This document shows positions 7,682 to 16,352 of a DNA stretch of 55,200 bases, piece after piece; positions within the stretch are counted from its first letter, which is position 1, and each line of letters opens with the position of its first letter. Position numbers and translations under genes: made by a program. Source of the DNA: 13-2-20CM-68-14 sp046733295 (lineage in GTDB: Bacteria > Actinomycetota > Thermoleophilia > Gaiellales > Gaiellaceae); contig JBKPOY010000007.1 in the NCBI GenBank assembly GCA_046733295.1, forward strand, positions 1-55,200. Direction: 5' to 3'. The notes under the pieces are model-generated. The model was not told the origin of the DNA. It did no database searches and saw nothing but the letters and a program-made list of their open reading frames with translations.

Positions 7682-8428
7682 CTAGAACAATGCGTGGATC
7701 GGGGTCGCCCAGCGGACGAAGGTCACACGCGTGACGCCGTCGCCCATGCGGTTCACGAACCTTGACTCGCCGACCGCGCCCGTTGGAACGAGACTCGACG
7801 AGCCGATCGTCGTGCTCGAGTCACGGTGCGCGTAGATCGTCGCAAGCTCGTCGTAGTCGTGCTGGTTCGGGTGAGTGCTCTTCGTATCTGAGGCCGACGT
7901 GTTGTGGTAGTAGTCCATGCAGGTATCGAGCGACGCGCCGGTCTCGCTCTGGTGGTCGAGCCCAAAGGTGTGCCCGACTTCCTGACAGATCACGTGCTGC
8001 ATCTCGGCCGCGTTGTTGTACTGGTAGCTCGAGCTGCCGAAGTAGTAGTCGTTGTTTTTGACCGTGCCTTGCACGATGTGCTTCGTGCCTGACTGCAGCC
8101 AGATGCTCGCGACGCCGAGCCAGCCGGTGTTGCCGTAGCTCGCGCTGCAGACCTCGACCCGCCCGGATGTCGCCTTGCAGGGCTTCGGCCGTGTGCTGCT
8201 GGCGACGATGCTCGTGTCGAGCACGGTCGACTTCGACCAGTCTGACGAAGCCGTTCGAAGCATGTTGTCCCAGGGCCCGCTGACGCTGTCACCGAGCTTG
8301 ACGGTGAACGGGTTCGCCGTTCGTGCCCAGTGGTACCCGTTCCACGAATGGTTCGCGAAGGCGGCCGGTGCCGAGGCGGCGGCAACCGCTATGACGGCGG
8401 CGACGGCGAGGAAGATCCTGCCTCTCAT
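7682..8428 (-). CDS. Secreted metzincin-like protein with altered zinc motif
   Basis: 248 aa; the start is set by a strong ribosome binding site (AGGAGGAGGGG on the minus strand). Signal peptide: MRGRIFLAVAAVIAVAAA..AFA, cleavage near residue 26. The active-site region reads CQEVGHTFGLDHQ at 148-160, followed by a Met-turn candidate CMDYY at 170-174. Metzincins have HExxHxxGxxH; here the first His is Gln149, while Glu150, His153 and His159 remain. The codon is CAG, so this is not a frame problem. It is either an inactive relative or a variant in which another residue binds zinc. Confidence 0.75.
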   Translation of the reverse strand: MRGRIFLAVAAVIAVAAASAPAAFANHSWNGYHWARTANPFTVKLGDSVSGPWDNMLRTASSDWSKSTVLDTSIVASSTRPKPCKATSGRVEVCSASYGNTGWLGVASIWLQSGTKHIVQGTVKNNDYYFGSSSYQYNNAAEMQHVICQEVGHTFGLDHQSETGASLDTCMDYYHNTSASDTKSTHPNQHDYDELATIYAHRDSSTTIGSSSLVPTGAVGESRFVNRMGDGVTRVTFVRWATPIHALF

Positions 8429-8755
8429 AAACCCCTCCTCCTAAAGATGACTGCGGCGCGCAGATTGTTGACACGCTAAAGGAAGCCCGTCAAGGAGCTC
8501 TACGAACGGATGCCGCGTGTCGCGTCTGCTCCACCTTTTCCGGCACGCGCCAAGAGGGCCCAGAAGGACGGGCGTACCTCTTGCAAAGATGGGTCGGTCG
8601 GCCCATGGACTGCGGCCGGTCCCTCACCCACACTTGCACGCACGGAAGTGTGTGGCCGGGGGCGCCTCGTGCCTGGAGGGGGCTAGAGGAGCCAGATCTG
8701 CGGTCTGCGGCACCGGAACGATCTCTTCGCCCGGCCTCACGCTTTCCGTCTCTCG
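8429..8755. other. Non-coding gap, no gene seen
   Basis: 327 bases between two minus-strand genes. Reading the minus strand, TTGACG lies about 75 bases before the metzincin-like start and could be a -35 box; a clear -10 is not seen. CACACTT (8629-8635) pairs with AAGTGTG (8646-8652), a weak hairpin downstream of the transglycosylase gene. Short open frames here have no ribosome binding site or protein-like composition. Confidence 0.4.
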
Positions 8756-9634
8756 TCAGCAGCGGGCACGAAGCGCGAGCACGGTCGCGGCGAACCAGCG
8801 GCCCCGCGGTCCAACCCCGTGCCGGCGCACCTGGCCCGGTCCGGTGTACCACGCGGCGAGCGCCCGGCGCGTGTCCCCGAAGGTCCGCAGGAGGTGGCGG
8901 AGGTACACGAGACCCACCCGCACGTTCCCCTCGACGTTGTGCGGGTACTGGCGGCCGGCGAGCACGCGCTCCACGTACAGCCAGGTTGCCGGAATGACCT
9001 GAAAGACGCCCCAGGCGCCGGCCCTCGATCTCAGATTGGGCTGGTGGCCGGATTCCATCCACGCGAGCGCGCAGGCGAGGCCTGGCTCGACACCGTAGTA
9101 GCGAGACCAACGGTCGATCGCGTCGCGTACGCCCGCCTGGACGCTCGAGTGGATGACGCGGCGACGACCCCGCCGCAGCGCCGCGAGGGTTCGCGGTCCG
9201 ACGACGCCGTCCGGCGCCAGGCCCGCCCTGCGCTGGGTTGTCCTGACAGCAGCCCGTGTCACGGAGCCGAAAAGGCCGTCGAGAGAGAGACGAAGCCCCC
9301 TCTTTGCCAGCAGGAACTGCAGCTCGGCAACATCCCACCCTCGCCGGCCCCGACTGAGCAGCCTGTCGCCGAGCTCGTGTCGTGCCCAGCGGCCGAGTCT
9401 CGCCCGGGTCTTCGCGCCCGCGATCCCGTCGATCTGCAGACGATGGCGGCGCTGGAAGCGCTTCGTGGCACGCCGCGTCTGCGGCCCCGCGATGCCATCG
9501 AGCGGACCGTGGTAGAGCCCGCGCTGGGAAAGCGCGAGCTGCAGGGCCGCCACCTGCGGCGAGGCTGCTGCCGCATGCCCAGCCGAGGCGAGGGCGGCCA
9601 CGAGTACGAGCACGCAGACGAGCCGCCGCCGCAT
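8756..9634 (-). CDS. Lytic transglycosylase with two peptidoglycan-binding domains
   Basis: 292 aa, secreted: signal peptide MRRRLVCVLVLVAALASAGHAAAA. Two PG_binding_1 repeats follow (about residues 26-82 and 92-155), each with the pattern GLY.G.LDGI.GP.T/RA...FQRR...DGIAGA.T. An SLT domain comes from about 175, with the catalytic Glu in CALAWMESGHQPN, then AWGVFQVIPATW and AAWYTGPGQV. It cleaves glycan strands, probably in cell-wall remodelling. The 5' leader (9635-9700) looks structured. Confidence in the enzyme class is high; the biological role is unknown. Confidence 0.88.
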   Translation of the reverse strand: MRRRLVCVLVLVAALASAGHAAAASPQVAALQLALSQRGLYHGPLDGIAGPQTRRATKRFQRRHRLQIDGIAGAKTRARLGRWARHELGDRLLSRGRRGWDVAELQFLLAKRGLRLSLDGLFGSVTRAAVRTTQRRAGLAPDGVVGPRTLAALRRGRRRVIHSSVQAGVRDAIDRWSRYYGVEPGLACALAWMESGHQPNLRSRAGAWGVFQVIPATWLYVERVLAGRQYPHNVEGNVRVGLVYLRHLLRTFGDTRRALAAWYTGPGQVRRHGVGPRGRWFAATVLALRARC

Positions 9635-9638
9635 GGCA

Positions 9639-9700
9639 GGGATCCGGTTTGCCCTTCCGGGCGGCTTTCCTGCCCGATCCGCCTGATCGGCTTAGGTCAA
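9639..9700 (-). promoter_or_regulatory. Possible structured 5' leader of the transglycosylase gene
   Basis: Read on the minus strand: TTGACC (9699-9694) as a possible -35, then GGATC (9680-9676) able to pair with GATCC (9644-9640), enclosing GGGC/GCCC (9675-9672 with 9662-9659). The pieces GAAAGCC and GGGCAAACC recall c-di-GMP-I riboswitch signatures but occur in the wrong order, so I do not call that class. Confidence 0.2.
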
Positions 9701-9717
9701 CAAGAAATCCGCGCGGG

Positions 9718-9936
9718 CTACGGCGCCCGGTCGGCGGGCGGCTCGAATTCCTTCAGGTCGGCCTCGGCAACGTCCGCTGCGTCACCGGCCGCCAATCCTC
9801 CGGTTGCCGGTCCGCCGGACGTCGCCCACTGGTCGATCTCCGACTCCCCCGGATCATCGCCGCCGAACTCCTCCCGCTGGTCCGCCTGCTCGCTGCGGTT
9901 CCCGCCGATTCCCTTGATCCAGTCCCACAGGAACAC
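9718..9936 (-). CDS. Small acidic protein of unknown function
   Basis: 72 aa, GTG start. It begins MFLWDWIKGIGGNRSEQ, a short amphipathic aromatic segment, followed by an acidic, Gly/Ala-rich tail likely to be disordered. TAAGAT on the minus strand (9948-9943) lies 6 nt before the GTG, matching the leaderless pattern and supporting that this is a gene. No family is recognised. Confidence 0.5.
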   Translation of the reverse strand: MFLWDWIKGIGGNRSEQADQREEFGGDDPGESEIDQWATSGGPATGGLAAGDAADVAEADLKEFEPPADRAP

Positions 9937-10011
9937 GGCTCGATCTTACTAGCGGGCCGCAGCATGGCGGAGGCCGGCGATTTCTTCCACGGCAGCCCTC
10001 GGCGCTGGCGA

Positions 10012-10017
10012 TACCCT
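10012..10017 (+). promoter_or_regulatory. -10 element of a leaderless promoter for lhr
   Basis: TACCCT, 6 nt before the ATG at 10024, with no ribosome binding site in between. It fixes the start in a frame that stays open much further upstream (to 9382). Confidence 0.5.
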
Positions 10018-10023
10018 GGGCGG

Positions 10024-13000
10024 ATGGACCCGCTCGGGCCGTTCAGTGCCGAAACCCGCACCTGGTTCGAGCGCACGTTCGCGGAGGCGACGCCGGCGCA
10101 GGCGCTCGGCTGGCCCGCGATCGCGACCGGCGAGCACACGCTGATCCAGGCGCCGACGGGTTCGGGTAAGACGCTCGCGGCCTTCCTCTACGGGATCGAC
10201 AAGCTCAACCCGACACCGGGGGAGGGCCTTCGGCTCCTCTACGTGTCGCCGCTGAAGGCGCTGAACTACGACATCGAGCGGAACCTGCGCGGGCCGCTGG
10301 CCGGCCTTCGTTCCGACCTCCGCGTCGCGGTCCGCACCGGCGACACGCCGCAGAAGGAGCGCCAGCGAATGCTGCGGCAGCCGCCCGACATCCTGATCAC
10401 GACCCCCGAGTCCCTGTTCCTGATGCTGACGTCCCAGGCGAGGCGGATCCTCGGCGGGGTCGAGACGCTGATCCTCGACGAGGTGCACGCCGTCGCCGGG
10501 ACGAAGCGGGGCGCTCACCTGGCGCTGTCGGTCGAGCGACTCGAACGGCTCGCAGAGAAGCCGAAGCCTCTCCAGCGGATCGGCCTGTCCGCGACGCAGC
10601 GGCCGCTCGAGGAGATCGGCCGCTTCGTGTCCGGCGGTCGCGAGATCCGGCTCGTCGACGCCGGCCGCTCCAAGGAGCTCGACCTCGAGATCGTCGTGCC
10701 GCTGGACGACATGACCGTGCCCGAGGAGGGCTCGTACAACTCCGTCTGGCCCTCGATCTACCCCGAGATCCTCAAGCTCGTCTCCGAGCACCGCTCGACG
10801 ATCGTCTTCGTCAACAACCGCCGCCTAGCGGAGCGCCTCGCGCTGCGCCTCAACGACCTCGCGAACGAGGGAACGGACGGGCCCGTTCGCGAGATCGCGC
10901 GCGCGCACCACGGCTCGCTCGCCCGCGAGCAGCGCCTCGAGGTCGAGGAGCTCCTGAAAAAGGGCGAGATCCCCTGCCTGGTCGCGACGTCGTCGCTCGA
11001 GCTCGGCATCGACATGGGCGCCGTCGACCTCGTGATCCAGGTCGAATCGCCGAAGTCGGTGGCCCGCGGCCTGCAGCGGATCGGTCGCGCGGGGCACGAG
11101 CTCGGGGCCGTCTCCAAGGGGCGCATATTCCCCAAGTACCGGGCCGACCTGCTCGAGGCCGCTGTGGTCGCGAAGCAGATGCGCGAGGGGGCGATCGAGG
11201 AGACGGTGATCCCGCGGAACCCGCTCGACGTGCTCGCGCAGCAGGTCGTCGCGATCTGCGCGGACGAGGAGATCGAGGTCGACGAGCTGCACCGGCTCGT
11301 GCGCCGCGCCTATCCCTTCGCCGACCTCTCGCGGGTGCAGCTCGAGAACGTGCTCGACATGCTCGCGGGCCGGTATCCGTCGGACGAGTTCGCGGAGCTC
11401 AGGCCCCGGATCGTCTGGGATCGAAGCGGCGGCCTCGTCCGCGGCCGGCAGGGAGCGCGCCGCCTTGCGGTCACGAACGCCGGCACGATCCCGGACCGTG
11501 GCCTGTTCGGCGTCCATCTCGTCGACAGCGGGGGCCGTGTCGGCGAGCTCGACGAAGAGATGGTCTACGAGGCGCGCGCGGGACAGACGTTCCTGCTCGG
11601 CGCGTCGACCTGGCGGATCGAGGAGATCACCCGGGATCGGGTGCTCGTCTCGCCCGCGCCGGGCGTCCCCGGCGCGGTTCCATTCTGGCGGGGCGAAGGA
11701 GTCGGTCGGCCGTACGAGCTCGGCGAAGCCGTCGGCGCCGTCTCGCGTGAGCTCGCCGCGCTGCCCGACGGCAAGGCGAAGGACAAGCTTCGCGACGAGC
11801 ACGCGCTCGACGTGCGGGCCGCGCAGAACCTGCTCCAGTTCCTGAGCGAGCAGGCGGCGGCGACGGGGGTCGTGCCGTCGGACCGGACGATCGTCGTCGA
11901 GCGTTTCCGCGACGAGATTGGCGACTGGCGCCTCTGTGTGCTGACGCCGTTCGGGGCCCGCGTGCACGCACCGTGGGCACTCGCGCTCGCCGCCCGCGTG
12001 CGCGAGTCGCTGGGCGTGGACGCAAATGCGATCTGGTCGGACGACGGGATCGCGATCCACCTCCCCGACGCGGACGCGGCGCCGCCGAGCGACCTCGTCG
12101 CGATCGAGCCGGAGGAAATCGAGGAGCTCGTCGTCAACGAGGTCGGCGACTCCGCGCTCTTCGGGGCGCGCTTCCGCGAGAACGCCGCGCGGGCGCTCCT
12201 GATTCCGCGCAGGCGGCCCGACCAGCGGACGCCGCTCTGGCAGCAACGGCTGAAGGCGCAATCGCTCCTCCAGGTCGCGCGCAAGTACCCCGCGTTCCCC
12301 GTCGTCCTGGAGACGTATCGCGAGTGCCTCCAGGACGTCTTCGACCTCCCGTCACTGAAGCGGCTCCTGCAGGGGCTGCGGACGCGCCAGATCGACCTCG
12401 TCGATGTCGAGACGCCGTCGGCCTCGCCGTACTCGGCGTCGCTCCTCTTCGACTACGTCGCCAACTACATGTACGAGGACGACACGCCCCCGGCCGAGCG
12501 GCGGGCGCAGGCGCTCTCGCTCGACCGCGAGCTGCTCCGCGAGCTGCTGGGCCAGGAGGAGCTCCGCGAGCTGCTCGACCCCGACGCCGTCCACGAGGTC
12601 GAGCAACAGCTTCGCGGCGATCCCCGCAGCCCCGACGAGCTGCACGACCTGCTCCGGCTCCGCGGCGATCTCGCGGTCGGCGAGTTCGACGAGGCCCAGG
12701 CCGCCGTGCTGGAGACCGAGCGGCGCGCGGTTCGCGCGCGCGTCGCGGGGGAGGAGCGCCTGATCGCGGTCGAGGACGCCGGCCGCTATCGCGACGCGCT
12801 CGGCGTAATGCCTCCATCCGGACTGCCGGATGTCTACCTCGAGGGCGGCGAGCGGCCTCTCCGGGCGCTCGTGGTCAGGTATGCGAAGGGCCGTGGCCCG
12901 TTCACGACCGCGCAGGCGAACAAGCGCTTCGGGATCGACGTCGAGTCGGTCCTGCACGAGCTCGAGCGCGAGGAGCTTCTCGTCCGCGGCGAGCTTCGCC

Positions 13001-14280
13001 CGGGGGGCACCGAGCGGGAGTGGTGCGACCCGGAGGTGCTGCGCCGCCTGCGCCGCGCGTCGCTCGCCGTGCTCCGCAAGGAGGTCGAGCCCGCCGAGCA
13101 AGCGGCCCTCGGCCGCTTCCTCCCGAGCTGGCACGGGGTCGATCGCCGCGCGACGCTTCGCGAGGCGCTCGTACCCCTGCAGGCCCTCGCGCTGCCGGTG
13201 TCGCTCTGGGAGTCCGAGGTGCTGCCGCGCCGCGTGCACGGCTACGCCCCGGCGCAGCTGGATCAGCTGTGCGCCTCGGGCGAGGTGGTCTGGGTCGGCG
13301 CCGGGCTCGATCGAGTCGCGTTGTACTTCCGCGAGGACGCCCCGGTCCTCGGTCAGATCGCCGGCGCGGAACCGCCCGAGGGCGAGCTTCACGACCGCAT
13401 CCGCGCGGCACTCGGCGGCGGCGCGCTGTTCTGGTTCGACCTCGTCGCCGAGACGGGCCTGGAGACCGAGCAGGCGCTACCAGCGCTCTGGGATCTGGTC
13501 TGGGCCGGCGAGGTGACGAACGATGCGTGGCAGCCGCTGCGGGCCGGGCGCCGCTACGGCGTGCCCAAGCCGGAACGGCGGCCGCGCCGCTTCTCCCGCC
13601 GCCGGGCTGCCGAGATCACGGCCACGCAGGGGCGCTGGTCGCGGACGGAGCGCCTCTTCAGCGGGCAGCGGCCCGACCGGCGGGCGCTCGCGGAGTTGCT
13701 GCTGGAGCGGCAGGGAATCGTCACGCGGGACGGCGTCCGCGCGGAAGGCATCTCCGGGGGGTTCGGGGCCGTGTACGGGGACCTCAAGGCCCTCGAGACG
13801 CTCGGGCTCTGCCGCCGGGGCTACTTCGTCGAGGGACTGGGCGGTGCCCAGTTCGCCCTGGGAGGTGCGGTCGAGCGGCTGCGCGAGCTCCGGCCGCGGG
13901 AGGGCGACGAGCTCGATGACCTCGTGCTGGCCGCAGCCGATCCGGCGCAGCCTTACGGAGCCACGCTCCCGTGGCCCAAGCGGGAAGGCGCCGGCCGCGC
14001 CGCCAGGGTCGCGGGCGCGCAGGTGGTCCTGCTCGGCGGCGAGCCCGCGCTCTTCGTCGAGCGTGGCGGCCGCTCGCTCGTCCCGCTGCGTGAGCCGGAC
14101 GAGACCTGGCTGCGGCCCGCCCTCGCTGCGCTGGTCGAGCATGTCCGTGCGCGGGGCGGCAAGAAGCGCCTCGCCGTCGAGCGCTTCGACGGTGAGCCCG
14201 TCACCGAGAGCGAAGCAATGCCGCTGCTCGTCGAAGCCGGCTTCCTTCCCGGACCGCGGCGGGCCGTTCTCCGTCCGTAG
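10024..14280 (+). CDS. lhr: Lhr-family large DEAD/H-box helicase
   Basis: 1418 aa, close to the usual size of the long Lhr helicase. N-terminal superfamily 2 core: Q-like region, motif I APTGSGKT (43-50), motif II LDEVHAV (about 152-158), SATQRPLEEIG, then the second RecA domain with LELGIDMGAVDLVIQ and QRIGRAGHELG (motif VI). The C-terminal half holds the winged-helix and Lhr-C domains. Lhr enzymes are ssDNA-dependent ATPases that translocate 3' to 5' and unwind RNA:DNA hybrids; they act in DNA repair. In mycobacteria lhr lies next to nei, and a nei-type gene is 1.3 kb away here. The 3' end overlaps a minus-strand gene by 80 bp. Confidence 0.92.
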   Translation: MDPLGPFSAETRTWFERTFAEATPAQALGWPAIATGEHTLIQAPTGSGKTLAAFLYGIDKLNPTPGEGLRLLYVSPLKALNYDIERNLRGPLAGLRSDLRVAVRTGDTPQKERQRMLRQPPDILITTPESLFLMLTSQARRILGGVETLILDEVHAVAGTKRGAHLALSVERLERLAEKPKPLQRIGLSATQRPLEEIGRFVSGGREIRLVDAGRSKELDLEIVVPLDDMTVPEEGSYNSVWPSIYPEILKLVSEHRSTIVFVNNRRLAERLALRLNDLANEGTDGPVREIARAHHGSLAREQRLEVEELLKKGEIPCLVATSSLELGIDMGAVDLVIQVESPKSVARGLQRIGRAGHELGAVSKGRIFPKYRADLLEAAVVAKQMREGAIEETVIPRNPLDVLAQQVVAICADEEIEVDELHRLVRRAYPFADLSRVQLENVLDMLAGRYPSDEFAELRPRIVWDRSGGLVRGRQGARRLAVTNAGTIPDRGLFGVHLVDSGGRVGELDEEMVYEARAGQTFLLGASTWRIEEITRDRVLVSPAPGVPGAVPFWRGEGVGRPYELGEAVGAVSRELAALPDGKAKDKLRDEHALDVRAAQNLLQFLSEQAAATGVVPSDRTIVVERFRDEIGDWRLCVLTPFGARVHAPWALALAARVRESLGVDANAIWSDDGIAIHLPDADAAPPSDLVAIEPEEIEELVVNEVGDSALFGARFRENAARALLIPRRRPDQRTPLWQQRLKAQSLLQVARKYPAFPVVLETYRECLQDVFDLPSLKRLLQGLRTRQIDLVDVETPSASPYSASLLFDYVANYMYEDDTPPAERRAQALSLDRELLRELLGQEELRELLDPDAVHEVEQQLRGDPRSPDELHDLLRLRGDLAVGEFDEAQAAVLETERRAVRARVAGEERLIAVEDAGRYRDALGVMPPSGLPDVYLEGGERPLRALVVRYAKGRGPFTTAQANKRFGIDVESVLHELEREELLVRGELRPGGTEREWCDPEVLRRLRRASLAVLRKEVEPAEQAALGRFLPSWHGVDRRATLREALVPLQALALPVSLWESEVLPRRVHGYAPAQLDQLCASGEVVWVGAGLDRVALYFREDAPVLGQIAGAEPPEGELHDRIRAALGGGALFWFDLVAETGLETEQALPALWDLVWAGEVTNDAWQPLRAGRRYGVPKPERRPRRFSRRRAAEITATQGRWSRTERLFSGQRPDRRALAELLLERQGIVTRDGVRAEGISGGFGAVYGDLKALETLGLCRRGYFVEGLGGAQFALGGAVERLRELRPREGDELDDLVLAAADPAQPYGATLPWPKREGAGRAARVAGAQVVLLGGEPALFVERGGRSLVPLREPDETWLRPALAALVEHVRARGGKKRLAVERFDGEPVTESEAMPLLVEAGFLPGPRRAVLRP

Positions 14281-14692
14281 ACAGCCGGCCGAGGACGAGC
14301 CCGAAGAGGAGGTGCCGGGCCGTCGCCTGCATGTACGCACGGCCGTTGGTCAGAAGCGGCGGCACGCCCTCCTCGCCGCGGGCCGGGTGGTATCGGTCGA
14401 CGAAGTACGAAAGCGGATACAGCGTCACGTGCTCCGCGAGCGCCATCGCCACCGCCAGCTTGCCGGGTCCCACCGGCAAGCGGCGCCTGACCGCTCCGTA
14501 GACGACGCCGAAGATCGCGCCGTTGACGGCGTGGACGGCGAACCCGGCCGGACGCCATCCTCGTCCGCGTGTGACCGTCTTGCCGAGCAGGGCGATATCG
14601 GAGTAGTCGCAGCGAAAGAGCCGTCGGTCGATCGGCTCGAGCAGGCCCCAGGCGGTGGCCGCCGCCGCGCCTGCGAGGGCGTCGCGCTTCAC
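14201..14692 (-). CDS. Membrane protein of unknown function
   Basis: 163 aa. The GTG start overlaps the stop of the upstream carH-like gene (GTGA, 14689-14692), so translation is coupled. Hydrophobic segments: GFAVHAVNGAIFGVVYGAV, KLAVAMALAEHVTLYPLSYFV and YMQATARHLLFGLVLG; charged ends face the cytoplasm or outside. I do not recognise the family. Its coupling to a light-responsive regulator suggests regulation together. Its last 80 bp overlap lhr on the other strand, which is unusual but the frame is clean. Confidence 0.7.
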   Translation of the reverse strand: MKRDALAGAAAATAWGLLEPIDRRLFRCDYSDIALLGKTVTRGRGWRPAGFAVHAVNGAIFGVVYGAVRRRLPVGPGKLAVAMALAEHVTLYPLSYFVDRYHPARGEEGVPPLLTNGRAYMQATARHLLFGLVLGRLSTDGERPAAVREGSRLRRAAALLRSR

Positions 14693-15546
14693 GGCGCCAG
14701 CCTCCGCAAATTGCGGACCGCGGCACCCAGGCCGCGGGGAGTCCGGTGCGCTCCCGCTGCCCGGACGGTGGCGGCGTCGATTGCGCGCCCGCCGAGGACG
14801 AGCGACGTCTGCGCCGGGAGCTTCGCGCTCTTCAGCTCGCGTCGCAGGCGTTCGACCCGGTCCTCCATCGCCGCGCTCACGCACAGCACGCGTGCATGCA
14901 CCCACTCGGTCATCGACGCGGCTGCCGAGACAGGCACGTCGGCCCCGAGATAGACGACCCGCCAGCCGTCCGCCCGCAGCAGCACACCCAGCATGAGCAG
15001 GCCGAGCTCGTGCCGCTCTCCGGGGGCGCACGCGAGCACAGCGGTCCCGCGCACGCCCGGGGCTCCGGAGGCGAGCAGCGGCTCGAGCCTCGCCCTGACC
15101 TCGGCGCTCAGCACGTGCTCCTGCGCGACGCTGAGCTCCCCGGCCGCCCAGCCCTCTCCCGTCCGGGTCAAGAGCGGCGCGATCACGTCCGTCAGCGCCC
15201 GCGGGAGGTGCTCGACGGCGAAGGCCTGGTCGAGCAAGGACCGCGCCGCGGGCAGGTCGGTCCGGAGGATCGCCTCGTACAGCGCGTCGCGGAGCTTGGC
15301 CGGGGTCTTCGGCGCCTCCAGTGACCCGCCGCCGAGCATGGCGGCGGCCTCGCCGATGCGGTATCCCTCGCCGACCCGCTCCTTCAACCACTGGACGCGC
15401 CCGACGTCGACCTCGTTGTAGCGCCGGTGTCCCCCGCTCGACCGGGTGGGGCGCAGCACCCCATATCGCTGCTCCCACTTCCTGAGCGTGTCGGCGGCGA
15501 CGCCTGTTCGCTTCGCCACGGCGGCGATGTTCAGGTACCCGGCCAT
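14689..15546 (-). CDS. carH: CarH-type B12-dependent photoreceptor transcription regulator
   Basis: 285 aa. MerR-type winged helix at 3-70 (NIAAVAKRTGVAADTLRKWEQRYG, SSGGHRRY). Then a B12-binding helical bundle with the CarH signature W-x9-EH: Trp133, Glu143, His144. The Rossmann B12 domain has ERHELG with the lower-axial His179, and a TSLVLGG motif. These match Thermus CarH Trp131, Glu141, His142 and His177, all offset by two. From the family: the adenosylcobalamin-bound tetramer represses in the dark and falls apart in light. It is divergent from the nei gene, with 45 bp between the start codons, so both are likely controlled from that gap. Confidence 0.88.
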   Translation of the reverse strand: MAGYLNIAAVAKRTGVAADTLRKWEQRYGVLRPTRSSGGHRRYNEVDVGRVQWLKERVGEGYRIGEAAAMLGGGSLEAPKTPAKLRDALYEAILRTDLPAARSLLDQAFAVEHLPRALTDVIAPLLTRTGEGWAAGELSVAQEHVLSAEVRARLEPLLASGAPGVRGTAVLACAPGERHELGLLMLGVLLRADGWRVVYLGADVPVSAAASMTEWVHARVLCVSAAMEDRVERLRRELKSAKLPAQTSLVLGGRAIDAATVRAAGAHRTPRGLGAAVRNLRRLAP

Positions 15547-15591
15547 CCCGGACAAAATTGTGACACTGACGTCGCGAGTACGCTGGCGGAC
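15547..15591. promoter_or_regulatory. Divergent carH/nei control region with possible operator
   Basis: 45 bases separate the two starts. ACAA-N2-TTGT (15552-15561) is a short palindrome directly before carH and is an AT-rich island in high-GC DNA; MerR-family CarH proteins bind TnnACA-like half sites. TACGCT (15579-15584) stands 7 nt before the nei ATG, a leaderless -10. Operator assignment is inference. Confidence 0.4.
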
Positions 15592-16350
15592 ATGCCCGAG
15601 GGAGACTCGCTGGCACGGGCCGCGCGACGGCTGCAGGTGCTCGTGGGCGAGCGCGTCGGTGTCGAGGCGCCTCATCCGCGAGCGGCCCTGAAGCGGGTTG
15701 CGGAGCGCCTCGACGGCAAGCGCCTGCTCGCGGTCGAGGCCGTGGGCAAGAACCTGCTGTTCCGCTTCGAGGGCGGGGTCGTCCTGCGGAGCCACCTCAG
15801 GATGTCGGGCCGCTGGACGGTCGATCCGCGCGGCGGCAGGCTCGTCGGCCGGCCGTGGCTCGTGCTCCGGGGGGCCGAGCGGGAGGCGCGGCTGTGGAAC
15901 GGGCCGGTGCTCGAGCTCGATGAGGGTGCCGTCCGCAGGCTGGGCCCCGACATCCTCGCCGAGCCGCCCGACCTCGGCGCGATGGTGGCCAACCTGAGAC
16001 GCGATCCCCGCCGTTCCGTCGGAGACGCGCTCCTCGACCAGCGCCTCGTCGCCGGGATCGGAAACGTCTGGAAGGCGGAGTCTCTCTGGGAAGCGGGCGT
16101 CTCGCCCTGGCGGCGCACGGGTGATCTGACGACCGAAGAGCTCCGCCGCGTTCTGATCGCCGCGCACGAGCTGATGACTCTGTCGCTGAAGACCGGGCGC
16201 GAACGGCGCGCCGTCTACAACCGCGCCGGCCGGTCGTGCCGCCGCTGCGGCACGCCGATCCGGGCCCGCGGCCAAGGGGACGACAACCGCACCGCCTACT
16301 GGTGCCCGGCCTGCCAGGCAGGGGAGGAGCCGAGAAGCGCGTACGGGTAG
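15592..16350 (+). CDS. nei: Fpg/Nei-family DNA glycosylase/AP lyase (endonuclease VIII-like)
   Basis: 252 aa. It begins MPEGDSLARAARRL: the Pro2/Glu3 catalytic N terminus with the GD of the Nei branch rather than MPELPE of Fpg. Further signatures: VGKNLLFRFEGGVVLRSHLRMSGRW; the H2TH region with LLDQRLVAGIGNVWKAESLW; and a C-terminal zinc finger CRRCGTPI..16..CPAC. It removes oxidised bases and nicks the strand. It stands divergent to a light-sensing regulator, which would fit repair induced by light. The ATG follows TACGCT by 7 nt. Confidence 0.9.
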   Translation: MPEGDSLARAARRLQVLVGERVGVEAPHPRAALKRVAERLDGKRLLAVEAVGKNLLFRFEGGVVLRSHLRMSGRWTVDPRGGRLVGRPWLVLRGAEREARLWNGPVLELDEGAVRRLGPDILAEPPDLGAMVANLRRDPRRSVGDALLDQRLVAGIGNVWKAESLWEAGVSPWRRTGDLTTEELRRVLIAAHELMTLSLKTGRERRAVYNRAGRSCRRCGTPIRARGQGDDNRTAYWCPACQAGEEPRSAYG

Positions 16351-16352
16351 AC

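Noticed and set aside
9639..9670. Cyclic-di-GMP-I riboswitch
   Set aside because: GAAAGCC and GGGCAAACC are present but in the wrong order and without the paired receptor helices.
9382..10023. N-terminal extension of the Lhr frame by 214 codons
   Set aside because: It overlaps the transglycosylase and the small acidic gene on the other strand and is low-complexity; the leaderless -10 and the MDPLGPFS start fit the Lhr family.
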